Assembly (NCBI GenBank): GCA_009602735.1
Contig: WELA01005067.1
Span: 134,940 to 198,939, forward strand
DNA from: Mesotaenium endlicherianum
Lineage: Eukaryota > Streptophyta > Zygnematophyceae > Zygnematales > Mesotaeniaceae
Reading direction: 5' to 3'
DNA length: 64,000 nt
Positions 45,150 to 54,457 of the stretch are shown piece by piece (positions within the stretch are counted from its first letter, which is position 1; each line of letters begins with the position of its first letter). Under the pieces are notes generated by a model. That model was given only the letters and a program-made list of their open reading frames with translations. It made no database searches and was not told where the DNA came from. The position numbers and the translations under genes are program-made.

Positions 45150-46351
45150 AGTCCAGCCGTCATGAGAGCTTCTTTTTCAGCCGGGGAGAGTCTTGCTTTC
45201 ACTCCTTGCTGGTTTCTTGCATCATAAGTGTCATTGGAGGGTCTTCCACTCTTCCGGGCAGCCGCGGGGTCCCTTTTAATAACTCCGATTTCCATGGGTG
45301 TGGGTCCAGATTCGGATGTGGAAGGGGCTGCGTACACCCGCGTCGTCGGTACCCGTGAAGATGAAGGCACGGAGTGCTTGAAATCCAAGGTATCCACCTT
45401 TTGGGCCACTTCAATGATCTTTGAGAAGTCCGTCAAGTCGCGTATTTCCACTTCCTTTGCCACCTTGGGTTTGAGGCCAAAGATGTAGCGATCAATCTTC
45501 TCCTCGAGAGACATGTTGGGGATCTCAAGAGTGAGGGCGTGAAATCTGGATGTATACTCTTCAACAGACGTTGTTTGCTTAAGATGGTGGAGCTTTCCTC
45601 GGGCAATCTTCTCTGCATTGATGGGCATGAATTGCTTCTTGAGGGCCTCACGAAGATCTGCCCATCTTGCATATGATGGTGGGGGCTCTTGGCCGAGCAT
45701 GGGGTGCGCCATAGCTTGATATATAGCCGCTTGATAGTTACGCCACCATGATGTTGCTGCTCCTCTAAGTAAGGTAACGGCAAAGGGAACGTAGTCCTCC
45801 TCGGGTACTTCAAGAAACGCGAGGTACGTCTCCACTTGGTAGAGCCATAAATTTAGGTTGGCACCTTTCCCGGGGTTGAAAGTGTCGGGTTTGCCGGGCT
45901 TGATGAGTTTCCTTGCTCTCGTTGGCTCTTGTGGAGGCGCTTGAGCCGGGGCTGGATTTTGAGCATTGCTCGCAATAGGGGCAACCATGGCAGCCATAGC
46001 TTCTCTTGACGCTTGCACGGTTGCTTCATAGGTGGCCAAGCCCACTTGGTTGTGGACGGTCATTAGGAAGGCTGCCCACTCATTTGCGGGAACTCCTTGT
46101 GGTGGGGTCAACTTTGCTATAGCGGCTGCCACGGGATTTGACGGTGCTCCTCCTTGTGGTGCTTCTTGTTGTTGCAGATTTCCTTGAGTAGGCTCTCCCA
46201 TCGACGCTGGAGGAGGGTGTGCTCCTCCTTGTGGTGCTTCTTATTGTTGCAGATTTTCTTGAGTGGGCTCTCCCATCGGTTCTGGAGGAGGGTGTCTTGG
46301 AGAGGAAGGGCTTCCTTCGAAAGCTTGCTGTTGGTCTTGAGGATCGGCCAT
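45071..46351 (-). CDS. gag: Gag of element F, with one premature TAA near the N-terminus
   Basis: The natural start is ATG at 46351-46349 (MADPQDQQQ). After 36 codons there is a TAA at 46243-46241 (CAA CAA TAA, where the parallel repeat has CAA). The frame then stays open from the next Met at 46201 (MGEPTQG) to the TAG at 45071, 376 residues. It contains a capsid domain ([25 protein letters not shown]) and a zinc knuckle [14 protein letters not shown]. The stop lies in the first of two tandem copies of a roughly 75-bp segment encoding MGEPTQxNLQQ. Re-initiation at 46201 could still give an almost complete Gag. Confidence 0.88.
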
Positions 46352-46388
46352 CTTCTTGTGCTACCAAAGTGCCTAGCTCCGATACCAC

Positions 46389-46891
46389 TGTAGTGAAACA
46401 GATAGATAAAGTACTTAGTAAAACAGAATACTTTATCTATTCAAGACAAGGATCTTTGAACACAAGTGGTAGCTTCTTGAAAGAGAGATGGCTTCTTGAA
46501 AGTTAATATATTTCTGGATTTTGGCAAGTACAAGAGTGATTCTGGAATGTCTTTCTATGTTCTAGCTCTTGTTTATATACTTGCTACATAAGTAATTTCT
46601 AGGAAGGTGTATGTTGATGTGTTGGCACCCAACATATCCCAAAACTTGCCACCTCTTTCTAGAATAATGTACACATGTCCTTTTGACCTACAAATAACAC
46701 ATTTGACTTTTGCCACATGGAGTTCTTCTAGGTCTTTCCTCTAACTTCGAAAATGCCTTGGAAGGTTCAAAGGACATGAACCAAGTTACTAGAGTACCTA
46801 TTCACACTTGACTCCACACAATACTACTCCAAATGTGTTTGAAAACATTAAAATATATGCAAATTAATTTATAATAACTCAAATCACTACA
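46389..46891 (-). repeat. 5' LTR of element F
   Basis: 503 bp, TG/CA ends, adjacent to the primer binding site at its left edge in plus coordinates. Confidence 0.93.
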
Positions 46892-46896
46892 CTGGC

Positions 46897-47751
46897 GCTG
46901 CTGCATGGACCGATGGTGGCGATTCGCCACGCGTGCCGCGAGCTGTTCAATGGGAGTTGCGTACGCCGGCAGAGCGAGCTCAACCGGTCCTGGTCCAACA
47001 GGGTCTCCTGCAGCCTCCCCAAGCAGTGCAAGTTCCCCACCCTCACCTCCAACCGGTCCCAGCCTAGCAGCTGTGACAACTACTGCCGCTGCTGCGACGT
47101 CCAACCCAGCGGCCATAGCGGCTGCAGTAGCAGCAGCTGCAGCGGCCACCCGAGGATGGTCCGCAGGCGGGACAAGAGGGGCCTCGACTATGGGAATAGG
47201 AAAGGCACCAGGCACGGCGTCCGGCATCGCCTGGATGATGTCAGCTCTAAACCTCTGGTAGAACAATAGCGCCTCTCCGCCGAGGAGTGAGGGTAGAGTG
47301 TCGAGAAACAAATTACGTGCGAGGTTTTGGTTACGAGCGCGCATCAGGGCCATCAAAGCATCAATCTTGGAGTCCAATGCAACGATAGAAATCCCATCTC
47401 AATGCCCGATATAGGTCTGAGAAAGAAGCATTGAAGTAGCCATCGTAGGAAACTCCTCAAAATCCAAAAGAAACATCTCCCTCGAAGGCTCTAGCTCCTG
47501 TGCAAACACGCATCCATCGAGGAGGTACACGGGCTCGGCAGGAGGTGGTGCAATTAATGCAGGAATGGGAGCGGGGGGCATCCCAAGATACAATTCAGGA
47601 TTTAAAAAGGATGACGTGCTAGGGAATCTGGTAATCTCGAGGCTACGCCCCCAATCTCAGAGGGATGCAAGTCACCTTCAAAATCAGGTACGGGTGAATC
47701 AAGCAGATACTCTAGCTGGTATAGGACACCGCTCCGAGTGCGTCGTGGCAT
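46897..47751 (-). pseudogene. gag: Family E copy 1: N-terminal gag
   Basis: A likely start is ATG at 47751-47749 (MPRRTRSGVLYQLEY). A one-base loss in a T run near 47605 shifts the frame, which then reads YLGMPPAPIP... (47593-47399) to a TGA. The frame continues DSKIDALMALMRARNQ... (47377 down to the F insertion at 46896). It contains a helical region and an Ala/Val-rich stretch. The RTRSG start motif matches gag starts of the other families. Confidence 0.65.
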
Positions 47752-48195
47752 GTGCCGCATGCAACCTGCCAAAGGCAAAAAGCCGCAACCCTCAACACCT
47801 AAAGAGCAAGCTCAATGAGCAATTGTAGCTGAGATGCCTAGAACGCCCACGAAATCTTCCGCGCGTGTGGGGCCAGCACCAGCAGCCGGAACAGAAGACG
47901 CCCGCTACTTGCAGCACAACACAACACCTACACGTACACACACACACACACACACCTACGCGCACACGCACACTCACGCACGCAAACGCACGCCCACACA
48001 CACACGCATACACCTATGCACACACACACGCGCACAACTACTCTAGATCCGGCAAGCACCACACACCGGACTCTAGCCAAATGCTCCCCAATCGGCCAAA
48101 AGAAGGAGCCGGGTTCTAGCGGGTGTACGCAAAGAGAAGCAACGATGAGCGAGCACACAAGCAAGTGGAAAGAATAGGGACCGGCTCAAAATTGC
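47752..48195 (-). other. Leader-like region upstream of E1 gag, with CA microsatellite
   Basis: The region lies between E1 gag and the truncated integrase of E2. It contains a (CA)n/CACACG-rich microsatellite at about 47935-48030. I could not find a clear LTR end or primer binding site. The right boundary at about 48195 is where E2 integrase sequence stops being recognisable. Confidence 0.4.
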
Positions 48196-48703
48196 TGACC
48201 TGAGCGACCAAACCCTCCCACCAGAACTCGGTTTGCAAGAGAGACCTCGTGGCCAGACTCTTCATGGATCTTGCGAATAAGAGGTATGCGTTCAGGAGGG
48301 GGCGGAACGACCCGAGTATGATGAGGAAAGATACGTAACAAAGTGCCTTCATGCCAGTGATATCGAACACAACGATGCAAACCAGGTCACGTTCACGCGA
48401 CGAGAGGGGGGAAGTGTAGGTTTGAGTACGCAAATACTCCATCACAGCAGCATCGGACCACACATCAGGCACCGCACGCGGGAGAACAATTGGACTGATT
48501 GCACACGCGCCTACAGGGTAAGGGAGAAGACCGAGGTAATATGCAGCATGCCAGGCTGGCAGGATATGTTCCTGCTGACTAGAGGCAAAACGAGCCCCGG
48601 TGAGATCAACGTCCGAGGGGTCAGCGTTGCGACTGAAGCCATCTGCGTCCTGGTTACTTAACCTAGCCTTATATTCAATGGTGAAATCGTACTCCTGAGC
48701 CAT
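48196..48703 (-). pseudogene. pol: Family E copy 2: RNase H C-terminus and truncated integrase N-terminus
   Basis: This encodes the RNase H tail (FTIEYKARLSNQDADGFSR), then a linker with VLPRAVPDVWSDAAVMEYL. The start of the integrase zinc-binding region (SLLQTEFWWEGLVAQVS) follows and breaks off at about 48195, before the Cys pair. The same segment is present, and continues, in fragment D at 53813-53312, which places E2 and D in one family. Frame is damaged. Confidence 0.75.
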
Positions 48704-48950
48704 CTAGTGGGTTGGAGATCAGTGATGAGTGTGAAGTGAGTGCCATAGAGGTATGCGCAAAAGTGCACCACAGCCCAAACTGCAGCCAAGCATTTCCCTT
48801 CATATGAACTGTAATTCCGTTTGGCAGAGTTGTTACTACGGCTGGCATAAGCGACAACATATTCATGACCCTCCTCATCCTCTTGAGCAAGCACAACCCC
48901 CAACTAAAGATGACTCCAATCAGTGTGAAGGGTAAATGGCTTACTATAGT
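48658..48950 (-). pseudogene. pol: Family E copy 2: RNase H domain
   Basis: Contains YVVAYASRSNNSAKRNYSSY, AAVWAVVHFCAYLYG and FTLITDLQPTRWL, the usual Ty3-type RNase H segments with the final catalytic Asp (TDLQ; the usual form is TDHxAL). The frame is broken on both sides. Confidence 0.75.
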
Positions 48951-49972
48951 TTGGCCTGCGCAAGATAGGAGCAGAGGAGAAGAGGGCCTTCAATTTGTCA
49001 AAAGCTACCTAACGTTCCCCAGTCCATTCCCAAGGCACGTCCTTCTCTTAGAGTTCGTTCAAAGGAGCAGCAATTGCACTAAAATCAGGGCAAAAACGAC
49101 GGTAATACCCAGTAGTCCCCATGTAGGCCCTCAATCTAGACACATCAACTGGGACTGGTAGTCGTTGAATAGCATCGACCTTAACTTCTTGCGGTGTTAA
49201 CCCTCCAGGAACGATATGGTGACCAAGGTAAGGAACTGAAAGGGTCGCGATCTTACATTTCCCTGAATGACACTTCAAGCCCGCAGACCTCAAGCATTGC
49301 AAAACTTGCTCAACGTGTGTCAAGTGTTCCTCTATAGTACGATTGAAGATGAGCACATAATTGATGTAACAGCGAGCAAAAGGCAACCCAGTAAGCACTT
49401 GATCCATAATACGCTGGAAACAAGCAGGGGCGTTCTTTAACCCAAACGGCATGACCTTCCACTGGTACAAACGACGGTGTGCCCAAAATGCAATCTTATG
49501 TTTATCCTTGGGATCAATAAGGATTTGGTTAAACCCCTGACGCAGGTCAAACACACTGAAGATAGTAGCATCCTCAAGAACATCAAAGATATCCTCAAGC
49601 ACAGGCATGGGATAGCGATCCAACTTTGAGACAGCATTAAGTCCCCGATAATCCCCACATACGCTACTTCGTATAATTACCCATTACGTCCTTCTTACCA
49701 GGCATAACAGTGGGAGGTGCAAAATCCCACATAGACTCCTCAATCATATCAGCCTTTAACAACTCAGTAACTTTCTCTCGCATCATTTCATGTTCAACTT
49801 TAGCGTGCTGATAATCCCTCAGAAATACCGGTTCTGTAGGAGTGAGATCGATGGTGAATTGCGATATCGTACACCTTCCTAAATCCATGACCGACCGTGC
49901 AAAACAAGCCTCGTTTTGTTTGAGCATGTTAGTGAATGGTAGGGTTTCCTCCTTAGTTAAATGTGTACCCAA
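48951..49972 (-). pseudogene. pol: Family E copy 2: reverse transcriptase, catalytic site lost
   Basis: The N-terminal RT part (49972-49664: KVTELLKADMIEES, APPTVMPGKKD) is followed by a frameshift near 49660. The fingers/palm then read DRYPMPVLEDIFDVL, FSVFDLRQGFNQI and WKVMPFGLKNAPACFQ. At the active site, where YxDDxLIF is required, this copy reads YINYVLIF, so both Asp residues are replaced. It follows directly after the methyltransferase C-terminal half, separated by a TAG at 50036. Confidence 0.85.
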
Positions 49973-50035
49973 ATCCCACCCATCCTTAGTTTTGGATGCA
50001 GAAGTATTAGATGAGGGTTCTGGGAACTGTAATTC

Positions 50036-50712
50036 CTATGCAAGCGTTGACGTTTTTGACGGAACCCCCCCTCCCCAGCCAGAAGCATGTAAGTGATAGG
50101 CTAGAATGTGGAGGAAAAGGTCAGGAAGCCGAGCATTGAGGACGGGGTGTGCAGAGAAAAGCCACGTGAGAGCATGAATATCCATGACCCGACCGAGGAG
50201 CTGGCACCGCTGAGCGTCAGAGAGGGAAGGAGAGGCAGTGGCGTGGGGAAGAAAATCGAGAATAAGCTCACGTTTGGACGCGGAAGGCTTGACATACCGG
50301 TGTGTGTGGAAATCAAACAACATGCCAGGCCCATAGTGACGGAACGCAAACGAGTGAGGACAACTGACGAGAGTGGGGAACGCGGCCCGGGGATGACTGG
50401 AGATATTGACTTGGCAGAAAGAAGAGTGGTCGGGACGACTAACTTCCATGGGGCAATGGTGAGGGGCCAAGATAGAGGTAACGGCGATGCGCGGAGGATG
50501 CGAGTGGACGTGGTGAAGGATAGGCTTGAGTGTAGTGGGAGGCATGAGGTTTTGACAAAACACCCGCGAACGGTGGGCGTAAGACTCAACGGCTGCGGCG
50601 TCGAGGGTAACGCCCGGCCCCAGAATGAAGGTGATGGTGAGGAAATCAGCACGGATGTGTGCCCGATCAACATCCGCGGAGTTAACATTTTTGAGCAGGT
50701 AAGCAGGCGAAA
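50036..50712 (-). pseudogene. Family E copy 2: C-terminal half of the C5-cytosine methyltransferase
   Basis: One open frame from 50712 to a TAG at 50036. It has motif VI-like PAYLLKNVNSADV (ENV reads KNV here), motif VIII-like YAHRSRVFCQN, a target-recognition region (FPTLVSCPHSFAFRHYGPG), and motif IX/X-like KRELILDFLP ... SDAQRCQLLGRVMDIHALTW. It complements the N-terminal half in E1 with no overlap. The roughly 30 residues between the two halves are missing, exactly where repeat H sits in each copy. RT follows immediately downstream, which fixes the order as protease, methyltransferase, RT. Confidence 0.8.
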
Positions 50713-51596
50713 CAAGCTAGGGCAAGGTGTGACGGCTCAACTTAATCAACGAATAGAACTCTTTAGAGCGAGCAACTATGAGAGCGTTTAGCTATGTTAT
50801 GGCCGCGAGAGAGAGAGAGAGAGGTGTTCGCGACTAAATGCACAATTTTGTATGCGTTACAAGCGACCTACACATGAAAGTGAGAAAAGCGAGAAAGCAA
50901 TAACCCACAAAGAGCATTTAGACACATTACAAGTGGAAGATTAATCTCACTCATAAGAACGAACATACAAAGTTAACACCGAAATGGTGTTAGCTTGCGG
51001 CCTAAGTAGCATGCTCTCGAATGCTATGCCCAATGTTTACAAAACACAATCAATCTGTAACAAGTACGATGAACGCGTCATCGCGTCATCTCACACAAAT
51101 CCAAAATACACTAAATATGGAAAAGGGTCGAACCTAGAGGTCGACACACACACGTACAACTAATAACCAACACCAAAAGAACCCGACACCCCAATGTCCC
51201 TTACTCTCCCTAACCCCTAGCAATCCTTGGGCATACCCATGGGGATTGCCTATGGTACAATAATGATCTAGCCATGAAAAATGGGGATCCCACTGGGTAC
51301 CCGCGTCGACCCTTCAGGCGAGCGAACGTGGGGGTTGACCTTCACACATGTGGGCGGCAACACCATGTGTGAAGGTAGGGAAAGATCGCGTGATTTGGGA
51401 GGGAGCCTCACAGCTGCTCAAAAGCAAAACCTTGTGAGCAGATCATGGGTCCCAGTGTTCACCACCACTGCACATAGACTAGACCATCCTCGCCTACCGC
51501 CCTAACTCGACTAACCACTAGAACCTGTCATAGACCCTCCATCCTCTAGGAACACCACTAGACACCAAAGAGGACTCGACAAGGACGAGCACGACA
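50711..51596 (+). repeat. 0.88-kb repeat H, right copy (inverted to 28421-29305)
   Basis: It matches the reverse complement of 28421-29305 from AACAAGCTAGGGCAAGG to GAGCACGACA, with scattered differences; the first few bases (TGT) are lost. Its left end abuts the methyltransferase C-terminal half of E2, and its right end abuts repeat R. Confidence 0.75.
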
Positions 51597-51604
51597 GCTG
51601 TCGT
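51591..51604. repeat. 14-bp perfect palindrome at the H/R junction
   Basis: ACGACAGCTGTCGT. It is formed by the CGACA end of repeat H meeting the TGTCG end of repeat R in opposite orientation. Confidence 0.85.
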
Positions 51605-51886
51605 AATAGTGACCGTTGGCGGACACTAGACATCGACATACCTAACCTAAGCAAGTGCGGAAATAGCAGTGTAGGACATAGGGAGGAGTGACTCCAGGAA
51701 CCGGACGAGGACTGGCTAATCTAGGTGCTGTGGGTAAAAACCCCCCCTATTAGGGGGAAAAGCCCACAGTTTATGAGCTGTAAATGGAAAAGAATACGAG
51801 AAGTTTGAACTGGGCACTACTGAGCATCAATGGGCAATTGAGCAACTACTAAGCACTAACTAAAGAGCGAAGAATGGGCTATGAAA
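51599..51886 (-). repeat. 0.28-kb repeat R, left copy (probable family E LTR)
   Basis: On the minus strand it begins after a G-rich tract (PPT-like, about 51887-51898), reads CATAGCCCATTCTTCGCTC and ends ACGACA. The copy at 53812-54096 is in the opposite orientation. The G tract next to the integrase/PHD reading frame suggests this is the 3' LTR of fragment D. Confidence 0.6.
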
Positions 51887-52341
51887 CCCCCCCCCCCCAC
51901 TTGCGGCCGAGGGACTGTGAGCGCAGCTGAATGCGGAGGAGCCAAAATGTGATCATCGGGAACAATGGAGGTGTGGACGGTGTCTGGAGAGCCAGGAAAG
52001 TGAAGCCCAGGTTGGAGGTACTCCAAGTGGTACACGTGGCGAACGGACACTAGATAAGGATCCGAAACTGTAAAGAGGTGGGGCGACGCGGCCGACTGAC
52101 GACCACAGGGCCACTGAGGAGGCGTGCGCGCGCGCTCCAGGTAGCTTCCACGAAGAGCATCCGCAATAGCATGCGTCAGCATCTGAGGCGGGAGGCTTCG
52201 CAAATCGTGAAGCAGGGACTCCAGCCACCATGAAAGGGGAGGGTGACCTGCAACAACGAATAGACAAAGGCAAACGACAAACAACCGCATATGGAAAGAC
52301 GCAGCGGAAATACAAAAAGGGAAGGAAGTAATGAGGGGGTC
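51887..52341 (-). pseudogene. Fragment D: region downstream of the PHD finger
   Basis: The frame 52290-51856 reads a Pro/His/Leu-rich tail with no recognisable domain and runs into repeat R. It may be the pol C-terminal tail; a polypurine-like G run lies at its end. Confidence 0.45.
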
Positions 52342-53001
52342 CTAAGCTAGAGGTGGGGGTTTAAACGAAGGGTAGAACCAATCACCTTCAGGGATTGTAA
52401 GTAAAGGTGGAGACAAACAAGCCAAGTGCCAACCAGCATCATAACAATCGCACAATATCATAGAAGCGGGGCGACGACTAGAACCACACCCCTGACAGGG
52501 GTGGTTAGCTGATACAGTGGCACGCAACGGGTCGACTTCGTGAACGATATTAGGTAAGTGACAGGGTGCACAATTCTTCATGTTCTCACGAACGGTACGA
52601 CCATCGGACCCCTCAAGCGTAAGCCGCACACGCAGAATCACAGGTCCAGCACGGACGTTGAGGGTATCCCGCATCTCCCGATGCAAATAGACATAATCGC
52701 CAACCTCAAACTTGACCATGCGTGGCTTGTACACCCCGCTACGCAGACGAGCATAACGCAGAGTGTCCCGATGCTGAGCAGTGAGCAAGTTACCCATGGC
52801 AATAGGCATGTGCTTAAGGAACAAGGCAGCCCTCTCATCAACGTGGGTCAATAGCATATTGTGATCATCAGTGTAGATGGGGATCGTTACGCGACAACGA
52901 ATGGCAAGGGAAGAAGGGGTTCTCAGCCATAGAGGAGGAAGTAAGGGGAGTACAAATGCAAAGAGGCTTAATTGCTGAAGTTGTAACCTATGGCAAGCCA
53001 T
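52342..53001 (-). pseudogene. pol: Fragment D: integrase C-terminal domain fused to a PHD finger
   Basis: After the integrase GPF/Y-type C-terminal region (VKFEVGDYVYLHREM, AGPVILRVRLTLEGSDGRT) comes a PHD-type zinc finger. Its Cys4-His-Cys spacing reads HPCQGCGSSRRPASMILCDCYDAGWHLACLSPPL ending PEGDWFYPS, shown here as CQGC, LCDCYDAGWHLAC and EGDWFYPS. The last Cys pair is degenerate (WFYPSF in place of WxCPxC). PHD fingers read histone H3 tails, so here one replaces the chromodomain used by families A and F. It is frameshifted relative to the integrase core at about 52985. Confidence 0.8.
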
Positions 53002-53813
53002 GGAATGCGTACATCCCAGTCGGACACATCACACGTGAGGGCATACTTACGCAGGCTACGCTTGACTGTTTGGGCTATTCGTTCAGCAAGCCCATCAGCC
53101 TGAGGGTGGTCTCGGGAGGTAGTGCGATGATCAATAAACGACTTATCAAGCAACTCAGCCAAATCACCCTGAAACTTTGACCCTTGATCAGTAAGAACCT
53201 CAGCACACGCCCCATAGCGACATAGAACACGCTCAGTGAATGCTCGAGCGATGTAGGCACTAGAATTATCAGGAATACTAACCAACTCAATCCACTTGGT
53301 GAGATGCTCAATCATGACAAGGACGTAGCGCATACCACACTTAAAGAGGGGTAAGGGCCCAGCCAAATCCAATGACCATCGGTAGTAAAGCCCACGCAAG
53401 GGAAGAGGTTAAGAACGGACGGGAGTGCGTTGAAAGTGTTCTTAACGAGGTCACAAGACGTGCAGGAACAAACAAAATCGCTGACTTGAGCGACCAAACC
53501 CTCCCACCAGAACTCGGTTTGCAAGAGAGAACTCGTGCGTTTAGCCCCGAAGTGCCCAGACTCTTCATGGATCTTGCGATTAAGAGGTATGCGTTCAGGA
53601 GGAAGCGGAACGACCCGAGTATGATGAATCATGAGGAATGATACGTAACAAAGTCCCTTCATGCCAGTGATATCGAACACAACAATGCAAAACCCGGTCA
53701 CGTTCATGCGACGAGAGGGGGGAAGTCCAGGTCTGAGTGCGCAAATACTCCATCACAGCAGCATCGGACCACACATCAGGCACCGCACGCGGGAGAACGG
53801 TTGGACTTTTCAT
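52968..53813 (-). pseudogene. pol: Fragment D: integrase zinc-binding and catalytic core
   Basis: It starts at VLPRAVPDVWSDAAVMEYL. The HHCC region has NRKIHEESGHFGAKRT and VCSCTSCDLVKN. The DDE core has SLDLAGPLP, EVLTDQGSKFQG and HPQADGLAERIAQTVKR, so all three catalytic acids remain. There are several frame changes (near 53640, 53400 and 52985). It is truncated at the 5' side, where repeat R begins (53812). Confidence 0.85.
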
Positions 53814-54096
53814 AGCCCATTTTTTGCTCTTTAGTTAGTGCTCAGTAGCTGCTCAGTTGCTCATTAGTGCTCAGTAGTGCCCAGTTCAGACTTCTCGTAT
53901 TCTTTTCCATTTACAGCTCATAAGCTGTGGTCTTTTCCTCCTAATAGGGGGGGTTTTTACCCACAGCACCTAGATTAGCCAGTCCTCGTCCGGTTCCTGG
54001 AGTCACTCCTCCCTATGTCCTGTCCCTGCTATTTCTGCACTTGCTTAGGTTAGGTGTTTCGATGTCTAGCGTCCGCCGACGGTCACTGTTACGACA
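53812..54096 (+). repeat. 0.28-kb repeat R, right copy (inverted to 51599-51886)
   Basis: It starts CATAGCCCATTTTTTGCTC and ends GTTACGACA. Its outer end is followed by AGCG, and the outer end of repeat H at 28421 is preceded by AGCG. Confidence 0.7.
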
Positions 54097-54457
54097 AGCG
54101 GAAAAAAGAAAAGCAAGCTCGTTCCAATCAACCACATTAATGAAAAGGGTGGTGATATTCCAGTGTAATCATTATATACAGACCAACTAGTAGCGCACTT
54201 GTCTATATTAGTGCAGCGACTCTTAAAGTAAAGGAAAACATCATATGACTGGCTACGGCAACTTCTTTGATAAGGTTGTAGCTGAATGTCCATCAAAGAG
54301 TAGATAGACGTTTTGCAGTGCCACTTTGTTGTAGGAGAACCATACATGAAAAATGCACAGCAGAAGAGACGACAAGGTAATAAAAATCTGTGGCATCCTA
54401 ATGTGGCCTTTGCTTTGTACATGCGAGCATGTATGTAGCCCATTCTTTCACCCCCCA

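Larger units (their letters stand above)
40216..46891 (-). mobile_element. Ty3/gypsy chromovirus F, full length, with 5-bp target duplication
   Basis: The 3' LTR is 40216-40714 and the 5' LTR 46389-46891, both starting TGTAGTG and ending CACTACA on the minus strand. The target duplication CTGGC is at 40211-40215 and 46892-46896. The PPT is CTATCGGGGGGGTGA next to the 3' LTR (about 40715-40730). The primer site GTGGTATCGGAGC lies just below 46389 and is like the methionine-tRNA sites of family A. The LTRs differ at about 20 positions by eye (roughly 4%) plus a 4-bp indel. It is inserted in gag of family E. Confidence 0.95.

Noticed and set aside
47935-48035. CA-rich array considered as a CRISPR-like or regulatory repeat
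   Set aside because: A simple microsatellite without spacers; eukaryotic context.
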